The position numbers were made by a program, and so were the translations under genes. The notes below the pieces were generated by a model. That model was given only the letters and a program-made list of their open reading frames with translations, had not been told where the DNA came from and searched no databases. Positions 18,358 to 27,502 of a DNA stretch of 64,000 bases are shown here, piece by piece. Source of the stretch: Methanobacterium sp. UBA279 (lineage in GTDB: Archaea > Methanobacteriota > Methanobacteria > Methanobacteriales > Methanobacteriaceae); contig DAQK01000012.1 of assembly GCA_002502855.1 (NCBI GenBank), positions 10,191 to 74,190 of the forward strand, given 5' to 3'. Within the stretch, counting starts at the first letter, position 1; each line of letters starts with the position of its first letter.

Positions 18358-18769
18358 ATTTAATCTCCCATACCATAGTTGTTATTGCCGATTACTTTCC
18401 TGTTCAGCCAATAAAATCACCAGATAATATTTTGTTCAAATAATCATAAAAAAATTTGGCCAATACCTGCCTATCCAAGTTTAATACGGTTTTACATGAA
18501 TAACAATTTTACGGGGAAGATCAATCATAAATTCCGGTTGAAATTTTACCTTTAAATGAAAAGAAGCACCAGTAAACGTTTATACTTTGGAATTTTCCAG
18601 TATAAAAAAGGGTTTGATTAAACAAAGCTGTAGGAGTGGGATTATCTAAATAGAAGATAAAACACATTATATTATTATTACGATGGTCTATTCTAACTCA
18701 GTTTCTACTTTTTTAATTATTTTTCTCTGCTCTTGTAATTGCATTTTTACAAAATTAGCACTAACAGCA
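18358..18769. other. Intergenic region between LLM oxidoreductase and the rad50 operon, no gene seen
   Basis: About 410 bp upstream of the minus-strand oxidoreductase and downstream of the rad50 operon end. It should contain the oxidoreductase promoter. I see no conserved frame or structured element. Confidence 0.4.
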
Positions 18770-19282
18770 TCAAACAGCATAATATTCACTGTCATTTATC
18801 TGGACTTTTCGTATTATCCCCTTGTTTTCCAGGGACATGATCAGGTTATAAACACCCAGCATGCTGAGCTTTAAATCCCCATATAAAAGCGTTCCCTCAA
18901 GTGTGTAACGTGGAATGTGGCCTGTTTCATCGGTTAAATCTTTAATAATTTCTAAAGCCTCTATCTCTCTTTCTGATAAATCGTAGGTTTCCGCCTTTTT
19001 TATAGCCGGTTCACTTTCAATATTTACAGGCTCAGATACCGTATCCTCGGCTACAGGATCGACTGAATCTTCAAATGAATCTTCACCAGGGCTTTCCACC
19101 AGTTTTACATATTCTTCATTCTCGATGAACAGGATTCCCTGCTCCTCCAGGCTGAGCAGACTTCTCTGAAGCTCCTCAACTGATATGCCAAGGTCCAGTT
19201 TCAGGATGCCTAAAGGTACTCCGTCTGGGTATTCAATCTGGAAGTACTTTATTCGTTCGGTAATGATGGTTTCACTGGTCAT
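18770..19282 (-). CDS. Acidic two-winged-helix protein at end of nurA-herA-mre11-rad50 operon
   Basis: 170 residues, not a family I can name. Residues 1-65 (YPDGVPLGILKLDLGISVEELQRSLLSLEEQGILF) and about 100-170 (LSEREIEALEIIKDL through GVYNLIMSLENKGIIRKVQ) both read as winged-helix domains. They are joined by an acidic linker rich in Glu, Ser and Pro. It follows rad50 by 15 nt, with GAGGA before its ATG, so it is co-transcribed with the resection genes. Inference: a DNA- or protein-binding accessory subunit of the Mre11-Rad50/HerA-NurA system. Confidence 0.75.
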   Translation of the reverse strand: MTSETIITERIKYFQIEYPDGVPLGILKLDLGISVEELQRSLLSLEEQGILFIENEEYVKLVESPGEDSFEDSVDPVAEDTVSEPVNIESEPAIKKAETYDLSEREIEALEIIKDLTDETGHIPRYTLEGTLLYGDLKLSMLGVYNLIMSLENKGIIRKVQINDSEYYAV

Positions 19283-19297
19283 TTTTTTTATATCCTC

Positions 19298-21742
19298 TTA
19301 ATTAACCTTTGATACTTCAGATACGCCGTCTATCTTTTCTATCTGGAAGATGTTATCTGCAAAACTCTCCAGCTCCCTTTCATGGGAAACTATGATTATC
19401 TGGGGATAGTTCAGTTCGTTAAGTATGTCTCTGATTTTAAATAGCTGTTCTTTACTGAAACCGTCGGTGGGCTCGTCCATTATGAGTAGATTGGATTTCA
19501 TACCTGTGGAAACTTTCTGTACGATGTTGTTCAGGGCTAATCTGTATGCTAATGCTACGCTGGTTTTTTCTCCTCCACTCAGGTAATTTATTTCCTGCTG
19601 GAAGCCGTCCTGTTCAATTATAGGAGTGAATTCTTCGTCGATTTTCCCAGTTTTACTGGGGTCATCTATGAGCAGGTTGAACCAGTTTTTGAAATTTTCA
19701 TCAAAGTCCAGGTGAATATTCTGCATCACATGTTTTTCTATCACACTCAAAGTCGGAATCAGGTAATCAGTGAGCCAACTATGATAATTCTTGAGTACTT
19801 CTAACTGATTATGCAACGTCTCCTTTTCTTTTATCTCCTTGTCAAGTTGATGTACATCTTCAATTAATCTTTTTACTAAAGTTTGAGTTTCTACCACCTT
19901 GTCATTGACACCCCTGTACTCCTCATCGGTACTATCATAAAGGGATTGAACTTCTACCAGTTTTCTATCTATCTCAGGGAGCTGTTTAATTATTTCCTTT
20001 GACTTCGTAAGATTCACATCTAATTGTTTGATTTCGTCTGTGAGGATTTCTATTTCCAATTTGTTCCTCTCTATTTTCTCTATATTTTTGTTATATTGGT
20101 ATCTGATACTTTCTAAGCTTTTCTGTGCCTCGAAGTACTTGTTAAGTTTTTCCTGCAGATCCTCGAGGTGCTGGATGTACTGGTCAAAATTCCCGAAATC
20201 ATCATCTTCCTGGATATTTAAAGACAACACATCATCAATATTTGAAATATTCCCCTCTACTCTATTTATTTTAGAGTTGACATCATCTAATTCATCAAAT
20301 TTATCTATTATGGATTTATAGTTCGATAGTTCATTTCTAATTTGTTCTATAAGGGCATTATCATCTTCTATTTGCTCTTCACCCTTCTTCTTTACTTCAT
20401 TTAATACCTTTATTTCCGAGTTTAGTTTACGGCTTTCCCTCTCCCTCTCCTCTTTAAGGTCCTTTTTATGCGCATCGTCCAATGGACTTCCACATATGGG
20501 GCATATTTCTCCTAACTCGTCCAAATTTTCAAGTTTAATGTTTATATCATCCAACTGTCCTTCTAATTTGTATATCTTCTTCAGGATGAGATTCACTTCT
20601 TTCTGGTGTTGGGATAGAAGATCCCTAGATTCTCTTAATTTCTGGGTCAATGCCTGATTTTCTTTGATGAAATCATCCCTGTTTTTATCCTTCCAACCCT
20701 CTAGTTTTTCCTTTATAGTCGCCTTATTTTCCTTAAGCAGCTTTAAAGTTGTAACCAATTCTTTACGATTCTGTACCGCTTCCTTAATCAGTTTAATTTT
20801 TTCTTTAAGTTCTTTGGGGCTTATGCTGGTGGGTTTTTCGATCTTCTCCAGTTTGTCCATTTCCGGCCTGAACTTTTCCTGATTTTCTATTTCTGTTTCC
20901 TGAATTTCATCTTGATATCTGGTTATTAAATCATCTCTATCTTTGATCTGCTTTTCCATGTGGGGAATTTCATTTTTAACCTGTCTAAGTCTGAATTCAA
21001 TTTCTTTAAGATTTACAAGCTCTTCCTTATATTTACTTAAGGCCGACTCCAGTTCAGCTCTTTTTTTAGTGCTTAAAGCCAGAACCCGATTATTATCAGT
21101 TAGTTTTCTGTTTAATTCTATTAAAGAGGCTCTCTTCTGTTCTAAATCAGAAACCTGCCCACTCAGATAGTTTATTTTGTCTTTTATTCCATTTGAAATT
21201 AATTTGGCGTTATCTGCTGCAGTTTTATAGTCTTCAATACCAAAGGCCTTTCTGAGTGTTTCCAGTCGGGTGTCGGGCTTCTGTGCGAGAATAAATTTCA
21301 TTTCTTCCTGAGGGGTGTAAACAGCATACCTGTAGATGACACTCTGGGCCCGGGGGTTTGGTGGTTCCTTGAAGTTCAGGATATCCAGGATCCTCTCCTT
21401 GATCTCAGATGATGAAAGCTGCACTTTCCTCCCATCCGCACTTAGTAAAGCTTTATCCTGCCTCACCGAGTCACTATTACCCCTTACAAGTGTCCTTTTA
21501 ATCTGGTACTCCTTTTCTTCCACATTAAAGCTTAAAAATACTGAACCCTTCTTCGACCCCTTACGGAGCAGGGCATCTCCTCTCTGGTTTCCCAGTCCAA
21601 AGAGGGCGAACTCCATGGCCATGAGTATGGTTGATTTGCCGGATCCAACATCACCCTCAAAAAGGGAGGTTCCACTGGGGAAGTCTATCTTCTCCTTCTC
21701 GTAGCTCCGTATGTTCTCCATCTGCAGTGTCTTGAAAATCAT
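19298..21742 (-). CDS. rad50: DNA double-strand break repair ATPase Rad50
   Basis: 814-residue SMC-like ATPase that partners Mre11 in break recognition and resection. Visible: Walker A GDVGSGKST (residues 30-38), a long coiled coil on both sides of a zinc hook CPIC (Cys414, Cys417), the signature YLSGGEKTSVALA near residue 720 and Walker B LLIMDEPTDG. Length is normal for archaea. It follows mre11 by 21 nt in the minus-strand operon nurA-herA-mre11-rad50. No defects seen. Confidence 0.96.
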   Translation of the reverse strand: MIFKTLQMENIRSYEKEKIDFPSGTSLFEGDVGSGKSTILMAMEFALFGLGNQRGDALLRKGSKKGSVFLSFNVEEKEYQIKRTLVRGNSDSVRQDKALLSADGRKVQLSSSEIKERILDILNFKEPPNPRAQSVIYRYAVYTPQEEMKFILAQKPDTRLETLRKAFGIEDYKTAADNAKLISNGIKDKINYLSGQVSDLEQKRASLIELNRKLTDNNRVLALSTKKRAELESALSKYKEELVNLKEIEFRLRQVKNEIPHMEKQIKDRDDLITRYQDEIQETEIENQEKFRPEMDKLEKIEKPTSISPKELKEKIKLIKEAVQNRKELVTTLKLLKENKATIKEKLEGWKDKNRDDFIKENQALTQKLRESRDLLSQHQKEVNLILKKIYKLEGQLDDINIKLENLDELGEICPICGSPLDDAHKKDLKEERERESRKLNSEIKVLNEVKKKGEEQIEDDNALIEQIRNELSNYKSIIDKFDELDDVNSKINRVEGNISNIDDVLSLNIQEDDDFGNFDQYIQHLEDLQEKLNKYFEAQKSLESIRYQYNKNIEKIERNKLEIEILTDEIKQLDVNLTKSKEIIKQLPEIDRKLVEVQSLYDSTDEEYRGVNDKVVETQTLVKRLIEDVHQLDKEIKEKETLHNQLEVLKNYHSWLTDYLIPTLSVIEKHVMQNIHLDFDENFKNWFNLLIDDPSKTGKIDEEFTPIIEQDGFQQEINYLSGGEKTSVALAYRLALNNIVQKVSTGMKSNLLIMDEPTDGFSKEQLFKIRDILNELNYPQIIIVSHERELESFADNIFQIEKIDGVSEVSKVN

Positions 21743-21763
21743 AAGTGAATGGCTCCGTTATTA

Positions 21764-23059
21764 TTATTCTATTATGTCCTCCAGGCCCAGTACTGAAAGG
21801 GATTCGTTTAAAATCCTGAGGTTGTATTCTCCCTTTTTTTCGTTGGTTTTCTGGTTTTGTCTCAGTATTTTAAGCAGCCTGGTTGCGAGTTCCTTTCCAT
21901 TAGTGCCTTTTAATTCCTCTAATGGTAGGTCTATGTTTTCTAAGTTTTCCAGAAGGAGGTTCTCCTCTATTTCTTCTACACTTTCACCTTTAACCCTTAT
22001 TTCCGTATATTCTCGTGAAACAAGGCCGTGGTAATTGATGCTGACGTGGAGGGCACTGGCTTCCTTCAGGTATTTCCTAACCTCCTGGAAGTTCACGTCA
22101 CTGGTTTTACCACTGGATAATTCTCCCCTAACCTTTAAAACTATTATCCTTCCCTCTATTTCGCCCTGATTTTTTCTTCTTTCAAGTTCCTTTTTAATCT
22201 CTTCATTCACCTGGGTTGAATTCTTATGATCCGCATTGAACTCCAAATACAGGTATTTTACAAGCTCCAAAGGGTGAAATTTTAGATGCGCACATGAGTT
22301 AATGTGGTCTTCGTATTCTATTATGTAGAATCCTCTTTTCTCACCTTTGGCGCTTATCTCCAGGTCCCGGGGATAACCTCCGAATAATGGTCCGGAGTAG
22401 GTGACGACACCGTATCCTTCCAGTTTATCCTCGCACACCCTTTTATGTATATGGCCCCCGGCGTAGTAGTCGAAGTTCCTGGGGAAGCGTTTAATATCCA
22501 TCCCTCCCATCTGTATCAGATATTCTGGCAGGATATTCTTCACTGACGTGTGATAGACGAATATTTTAAATCCATCTTCGGCCTCTAAACTCTTCCTATC
22601 CAGGATTTCATAGTAGGAGTCGTCTATGCCCATCTTCCTCCCGGAGATTCCTGTTAGTTTTGCCCCGGTTTTAGGGTCGATGGTGAATATTAACTGGATT
22701 TGTTCCCTTCCCTGCTCGTCCTTTACCACTCGGGCATTGAAAAGCTTCTTCATAAGACCGCTTTCGGTGATAACATCGATGATTGAAGTCTGGTTGGGGC
22801 TGAAATCATGGCTCCCATAGTTTATATACACCGGGATTCCCTTTTCTTTTACCTGGCTTAGTTTCCCCACTGCCTCTTTAACAACACCCATATCTGGTAG
22901 GTTGGAATGGAACAGATCTCCAGCTATGATTATAAAATCAACTTCTTCTGCCATGCATATGTCTAAGGCTTCTTTGAAGGCCTTGAGTTCTAATTCTTTA
23001 AGTTCAGGGTATTTCTGGGCCCCTAAGTGGCAGTCTGCTATGTGGGCAAATTTGTACAT
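21764..23059 (-). CDS. mre11: DNA repair nuclease Mre11
   Basis: 431 residues; Mn-dependent exo/endonuclease of the calcineurin-like phosphoesterase fold. Motifs: ADCHLG near residue 8, IIAGDLFH, GSHD in place of the usual GNHD, and GGHIHKR. The metal ligands Asp and His are kept; Asn to Ser in the third motif is a mild variant I believe occurs in other methanogens. The C-terminal capping and Rad50-binding region follows. It lies between herA (52 nt) and rad50 (21 nt), consistent with co-transcription. A GGTGA site precedes ATG. Confidence 0.95.
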   Translation of the reverse strand: MYKFAHIADCHLGAQKYPELKELELKAFKEALDICMAEEVDFIIIAGDLFHSNLPDMGVVKEAVGKLSQVKEKGIPVYINYGSHDFSPNQTSIIDVITESGLMKKLFNARVVKDEQGREQIQLIFTIDPKTGAKLTGISGRKMGIDDSYYEILDRKSLEAEDGFKIFVYHTSVKNILPEYLIQMGGMDIKRFPRNFDYYAGGHIHKRVCEDKLEGYGVVTYSGPLFGGYPRDLEISAKGEKRGFYIIEYEDHINSCAHLKFHPLELVKYLYLEFNADHKNSTQVNEEIKKELERRKNQGEIEGRIIVLKVRGELSSGKTSDVNFQEVRKYLKEASALHVSINYHGLVSREYTEIRVKGESVEEIEENLLLENLENIDLPLEELKGTNGKELATRLLKILRQNQKTNEKKGEYNLRILNESLSVLGLEDIIE

Positions 23060-23111
23060 CTTTCACCAACTGATCTGTTTTATCAATCAAACAAAAAAAA
23101 TTATTCTTTTT

Positions 23112-24722
23112 CTATCCAATGAGTTCTGTTTCACCTTCAACTTCCATCCCACCATCATAATTTTCCAGGTACTCATCCACAAACTTCTCAAACTCCGGCG
23201 TGTAAATGGGAATGGCAAATTTGGTAAATACACTGCTTACTATTGCTTCACCTTTATCCAAGCTGGCTATGATTCGGTTATCATCTGATAGGTCCTGGCT
23301 GGCGCTGTCTATTATGGCCGATCTCTCCATGGACATCTCATTACCCAGGATGATCTTGGTGTTCATGTTGGCCAGAATTGCCCGTGGTATTACACTAGCC
23401 AGCTGAGTGATGGCAATCAGTCCCAGCTTAAATTTCCTGCCCTCCCGGGCTATGGTACCGTATATGTTGTTTCCCATTCCACCTTCCAGTGCATCTCTAC
23501 CCAGAACACGGGGTGCCTCTTCTATCACGATGCTGATTACCGGTTTGTTCTTAAGAACCTCGGAATTATAGGTTTTATATTTATTGAAGATGTTGCTGGC
23601 TATGATACTTCCTACAAATAATTCCTCGAAGTCGCTGAGTTTGGAACTGTCGATTATCACTATTTTACCTTCTTCCAGTGATTTCACGATATCATTTATG
23701 GTGGATAATCCAGACTCCCCACCGACGAAGAGATTGCTCTTAAATACACACTTCTTCTCATCAAGAGAAGCAACATCCACTATGGCGGATACACCTAACT
23801 TGGTCTCTATCTTCCTCTTGAGTACCTTGGCTGTTTTTTCATCTATTCCCATGGGCCGGAGTACCTGATTGTCCTTTTCTTTGGCTATTTCCATTATCCA
23901 GTCCGGGCCGTATTTATTATAGAACATCCTCATTGCTTCATTCTGGGCCTGTGAGAATCCACCTATTCCATTGAAGTGGTGTGGTCGTATCTTTTTCACG
24001 TTGATGGACAGGGTTAAGGCATCCTGATTACCACTGTCTGGGGAGTAGTATTCCAGCTTCTCACCCATTTTAGGATGGTCCCGCAGCCCTTTCCTCACAC
24101 TGTCCCCAAAATATTCATTATGAGGGTCTAAAACCAGAATACCGGCACCTTCAGAGTCAAGAATACTCCAGAGCATCACCCTCACCAGGTTACTCTTTCC
24201 CCGGCCGGTGGTGGCCGGTATGAAGATGTGGTGAGTCAATGATTTGATCATATCTATGTGTACGTTGACTTCCTTTTTCACGGTGGATCCGCTTCTTATA
24301 TCCCCTAAATAGATACTATTTTTGGTGTCATCTGGCTTCAGGAATCCCAAGTGTTCGTCAGTTATGGATTGGACATCGTTGAAGAAGGAGGGAGGTCTTT
24401 TTGGGCTCTTGGTCAGGTATTCTCCCTTATCATTTTTCTGCACGTAGAGCAGGCTCTTGGCCCGGGCTACGAGGTAATTACGCAGGTTAGGTTCCATCAC
24501 CTCCAGATTATCCCCGTATCCTTCCAGTTTCATCCCTGCCGATAACTCTAAGGTTTGCTGTGGAATCTGGCTCCGGTACTCTATATCCTTTACCTGGATA
24601 ATTGTATAATCTTGGTTTAGTCCTTCTGCCACCAGTAAATCCCCTAATTCCATGTGGGAGTCGCTTTTCTCCCTGATATAGATGTCCTTAAGTCCGCCTC
24701 CTACTATTTGACCGCCTTTCAT
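23112..24722 (-). CDS. herA: HerA bipolar DNA helicase/translocase
   Basis: 536-residue FtsK-HerA superfamily ATPase that forms hexamers and drives resection with NurA. Visible: an N-terminal HAS-barrel-like beta domain (about 1-120), Walker [11 protein letters not shown], Walker [10 protein letters not shown], the EEAPRVLG segment and an arginine-rich sensor region near [10 protein letters not shown]. Length fits archaeal HerA. AGGTGAAA precedes ATG; nurA ends 41 nt upstream. Strong context: nurA, herA, mre11 and rad50 together. Confidence 0.95.
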   Translation of the reverse strand: MKGGQIVGGGLKDIYIREKSDSHMELGDLLVAEGLNQDYTIIQVKDIEYRSQIPQQTLELSAGMKLEGYGDNLEVMEPNLRNYLVARAKSLLYVQKNDKGEYLTKSPKRPPSFFNDVQSITDEHLGFLKPDDTKNSIYLGDIRSGSTVKKEVNVHIDMIKSLTHHIFIPATTGRGKSNLVRVMLWSILDSEGAGILVLDPHNEYFGDSVRKGLRDHPKMGEKLEYYSPDSGNQDALTLSINVKKIRPHHFNGIGGFSQAQNEAMRMFYNKYGPDWIMEIAKEKDNQVLRPMGIDEKTAKVLKRKIETKLGVSAIVDVASLDEKKCVFKSNLFVGGESGLSTINDIVKSLEEGKIVIIDSSKLSDFEELFVGSIIASNIFNKYKTYNSEVLKNKPVISIVIEEAPRVLGRDALEGGMGNNIYGTIAREGRKFKLGLIAITQLASVIPRAILANMNTKIILGNEMSMERSAIIDSASQDLSDDNRIIASLDKGEAIVSSVFTKFAIPIYTPEFEKFVDEYLENYDGGMEVEGETELIG

Positions 24723-24763
24723 TTAAATTTCACCTGCGTCGCTTTCTAATTTACCTAACTGTA

Positions 24764-25870
24764 TCATAGTTCATCTAATTTATCATGCATACTAACCGCT
24801 TTTATACGGGCGTTGAAATCTTCAAAAAATTCTGTTTTGGCCAGTTCAGAGTCCAGTATGAGTTTGTAGTTGTTTAAATCTTCTTTTCTAACCCGGGCCC
24901 ATACATGTGCATCGAAGAGACCATATGGATATCCTGGTATGGTTATATCCTTTGAATAATCTGCGATGGATGAAATTAAATCCACTATCTCTTTTTTACT
25001 CATGTTATCGGCTTGATCTTTCAATATTTCAAACCGGAAGGATGTACTGGCATTTCTGTTTAACTTAACCACCATTATAACTGCCTTATGTTCCTGTCCC
25101 TGCTTACTCCGGGCTATGGGAAAGTAGCACCATTCTTCAAATGAAATGTCATTTTCCCTGGCAAATTTTTCAATAGATGCGATAAGTGAATATCCAGTAT
25201 TGGTGGTTAACCGGCATGATTTGGAAAGTCCGGTGAAGATGACGCCCTTCTTTTTGGCCTTCTCAAATACTTTTTCCACGTACTTATTCTCATTTCTATG
25301 TGAAGTTTGAAGTGACCCGTCCTTTATGATGATATCTCCATCTTCCAGTTCTCGTTCGATGACGTGTTCGGCGATGGTCCATTCGGCAAATCTTCGGGCC
25401 ATGGAGGCCATTCTTTCCATTAAGGTTTTGTTTCCCAATCTGAAATCAGGTTCAAATGCTTGTACCTGCAAATCACTCTCAGAGGGGAGATATTGTATAA
25501 AATTGTGATCCTCCAGGGCATATTTGGTTTCAAAGCAGGTGTTTCTGTTTTCACGATTAAGGGTGGTGAGTGATAAAAATTCTATCCTCTGGGGTATACT
25601 GGATTTTAGAGGAAATGGTCTTTTATCCTTATATATGTTAAAATAAATCCTGTTGAGCTGAATGGAATACTCCGGGGCGGGATATATCTCCTGATTTCCT
25701 CCATCTATACTGCAGATTTTCCTGTCTGAACTTGTCTGCCTTATTTGGTGGAAATTTTCCTTGTGATAGGGAAATGTCTGGTAATTCTCATCATTAAAAT
25801 AGGGATTTCCCAATTCACGCTTGGAGATATCTGAACTTAAAATCTGGGCTATTTCTTTGATACTTTTAAT
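24764..25870 (-). CDS. nurA: NurA 5'-3' nuclease (predicted ATT start)
   Basis: RNase-H-like Mn-dependent nuclease that works inside the HerA hexamer. The DGGN motif near the N-terminus and a later IIKDGSLQ carry catalytic Asp residues. The only standard start in frame is TTG at 25813, with no ribosome binding site. Upstream the frame stays open for 19 more codons to ATT at 25870, preceded by GGGGAGGG with GGAGG (25882-25878) exactly 7 nt away; an in-frame TGA lies just before. Using ATT gives 368 residues with a natural helical N-terminus (KSIKEIAQILSSDISKREL). First gene of the resection operon. Family call strong, start inferred. Confidence 0.85.
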   Translation of the reverse strand: MKSIKEIAQILSSDISKRELGNPYFNDENYQTFPYHKENFHQIRQTSSDRKICSIDGGNQEIYPAPEYSIQLNRIYFNIYKDKRPFPLKSSIPQRIEFLSLTTLNRENRNTCFETKYALEDHNFIQYLPSESDLQVQAFEPDFRLGNKTLMERMASMARRFAEWTIAEHVIERELEDGDIIIKDGSLQTSHRNENKYVEKVFEKAKKKGVIFTGLSKSCRLTTNTGYSLIASIEKFARENDISFEEWCYFPIARSKQGQEHKAVIMVVKLNRNASTSFRFEILKDQADNMSKKEIVDLISSIADYSKDITIPGYPYGLFDAHVWARVRKEDLNNYKLILDSELAKTEFFEDFNARIKAVSMHDKLDEL

Positions 25871-26035
25871 GATTCACCCTCCCCTTATAATGGGCTTTAA
25901 TAATTAAGTATTCAGAAATGAAGTTTATAATTGTTGTTATTAGTTTATATAAGATATTTGTTTTATCGATAAAAAACAGAAATTGGAGAACCAGCTTAAA
26001 CTGATACTAAAATAAAAAGAAATTAAAACCAAAAT

Positions 26036-27478
26036 TCAACCCTTCTCTTCCCGGTAACCCATACCATCACCCCTCTTCCAGGAGGCGTAGATTCCAACCA
26101 GGCATATTATGGTGAAGATTACGAAGGATATCTGGATGCTTGACAGGAGTGAGCCGTACTGGTCTGGTGTTATCTGAACACGACCAATCAGGAAGGCAAA
26201 TACCAGTGTGGCAATACCTATACTCATGGTCTGGCCTATGAGCCTCATGGTACTCACCGTGGCCGAGGCAATTCCATAAAACCTCTTCTTCACGGAGCCC
26301 ATGATAACGTTGGTGTTGGGTGATGAAAAGAGTCCAAAACCTATACCCAGTATGACCTGGCTGATTATGATCAGGATTAGACTGGTCCCTGGTGTGAGGA
26401 ATATGAATCCAAAGAGTCCCAGTGTAACCAGTATCATACCCGCCGTGGCCAGTTTACGTGCTTCGTACTTGTCAGACATACGACCCGCCAGGGGTGCAAC
26501 TATGGCCATCATAATGGGTTGGGCTATTAATATCAGGCCTGCTGACTGTGGTTCCAGGCCCTTGATGAACTGGAGATAGTAACTTAAAAGCAAAGTGACT
26601 GCGAAGGTTGCACTGTAATTTATAAGTGCTGCCAGGTTTGAAAAGGCAAAAGTCGTGTTTTCTGTGAATAATTTCACATTAAACACGGGGCTTTCCACTT
26701 TAAGCTCCCAGCGGAAGAATATTACAAAGAGAGCTATACCCAGGATGAGGAGGATAACTCCCAGGAGGGTGTTCAGCTCTGTGAATCCGTACATCAATAG
26801 GAGAAGCCCCACACTGTAGAGTACAGAACCAGTATAGTCGAATTTATCACCTGCCGACTCGATCCATTCTGTGCGGAGCTTCCAGGAGACGAGTAAGATT
26901 ACCAGAATACCAAATGGTATCATTAACAGGAAGAGGCTCTGCCATCCCAGGTACTGAGTCATTAAGCCTCCCAGGAACGGTCCCAGGGATAAGCCCACGT
27001 ACACCGACATCACATTGATACCAATGGCCTTACCCCTTTCCCAGGGTGGGAAGACTTCGGTGATGATGGCCAGGCTGGTGACGGGAATCATGGCCGTGCC
27101 TATACCCTGTAGAATCCTAAATATAATGAGGAATATATCGGAAGGTGCCAGGGCACAGAGCAGTGATGAAACTGCAAATAGGCTTACTCCAAGGATGAAT
27201 ACCTTTTTACGGCCGTAAATATCAGAAACCCTGCCAAAGGGTATGGAAAATATGGCAGCGGCCAGTAGATATCCGTTGGTAATCCAGTTCAAGAGTATGG
27301 CGTCTGAACCGAAAAAAGCCCCAATGGTTGGTAGGGCCATGTTCACCGATGTACCCATGAAGGGTGCAAAAAAGGAGGCGATGCTGGCAACCAGCAGGGC
27401 AATGATTTTTATATTACCATCAGAACTGGTTGGCTTTATATCACCATCAACACTGGACTCTGTTACAGGTTTAACCAT
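26036..27478 (-). CDS. MFS efflux transporter, DHA2 (14-TMS) type
   Basis: 480 residues, about 14 membrane segments. Typical signatures: NMALPTIGAFF with the early Asn/Ala/Pro helix, motif A-like GRVSDIYGRKKVF in the 2-3 loop, and a motif C-like stretch around GLSLGPFLGGLMTQYLGW. It belongs to the proton-driven drug export group (EmrB/QacA-like). The substrate is unknown. It lies 24 nt after the SerB-like gene on the same strand, so it could share the tbp-serB transcript. Confidence 0.88.
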   Translation of the reverse strand: MVKPVTESSVDGDIKPTSSDGNIKIIALLVASIASFFAPFMGTSVNMALPTIGAFFGSDAILLNWITNGYLLAAAIFSIPFGRVSDIYGRKKVFILGVSLFAVSSLLCALAPSDIFLIIFRILQGIGTAMIPVTSLAIITEVFPPWERGKAIGINVMSVYVGLSLGPFLGGLMTQYLGWQSLFLLMIPFGILVILLVSWKLRTEWIESAGDKFDYTGSVLYSVGLLLLMYGFTELNTLLGVILLILGIALFVIFFRWELKVESPVFNVKLFTENTTFAFSNLAALINYSATFAVTLLLSYYLQFIKGLEPQSAGLILIAQPIMMAIVAPLAGRMSDKYEARKLATAGMILVTLGLFGFIFLTPGTSLILIIISQVILGIGFGLFSSPNTNVIMGSVKKRFYGIASATVSTMRLIGQTMSIGIATLVFAFLIGRVQITPDQYGSLLSSIQISFVIFTIICLVGIYASWKRGDGMGYREEKG

Positions 27479-27502
27479 GGATATCCCTTTAAAAATAAGT
27501 AA

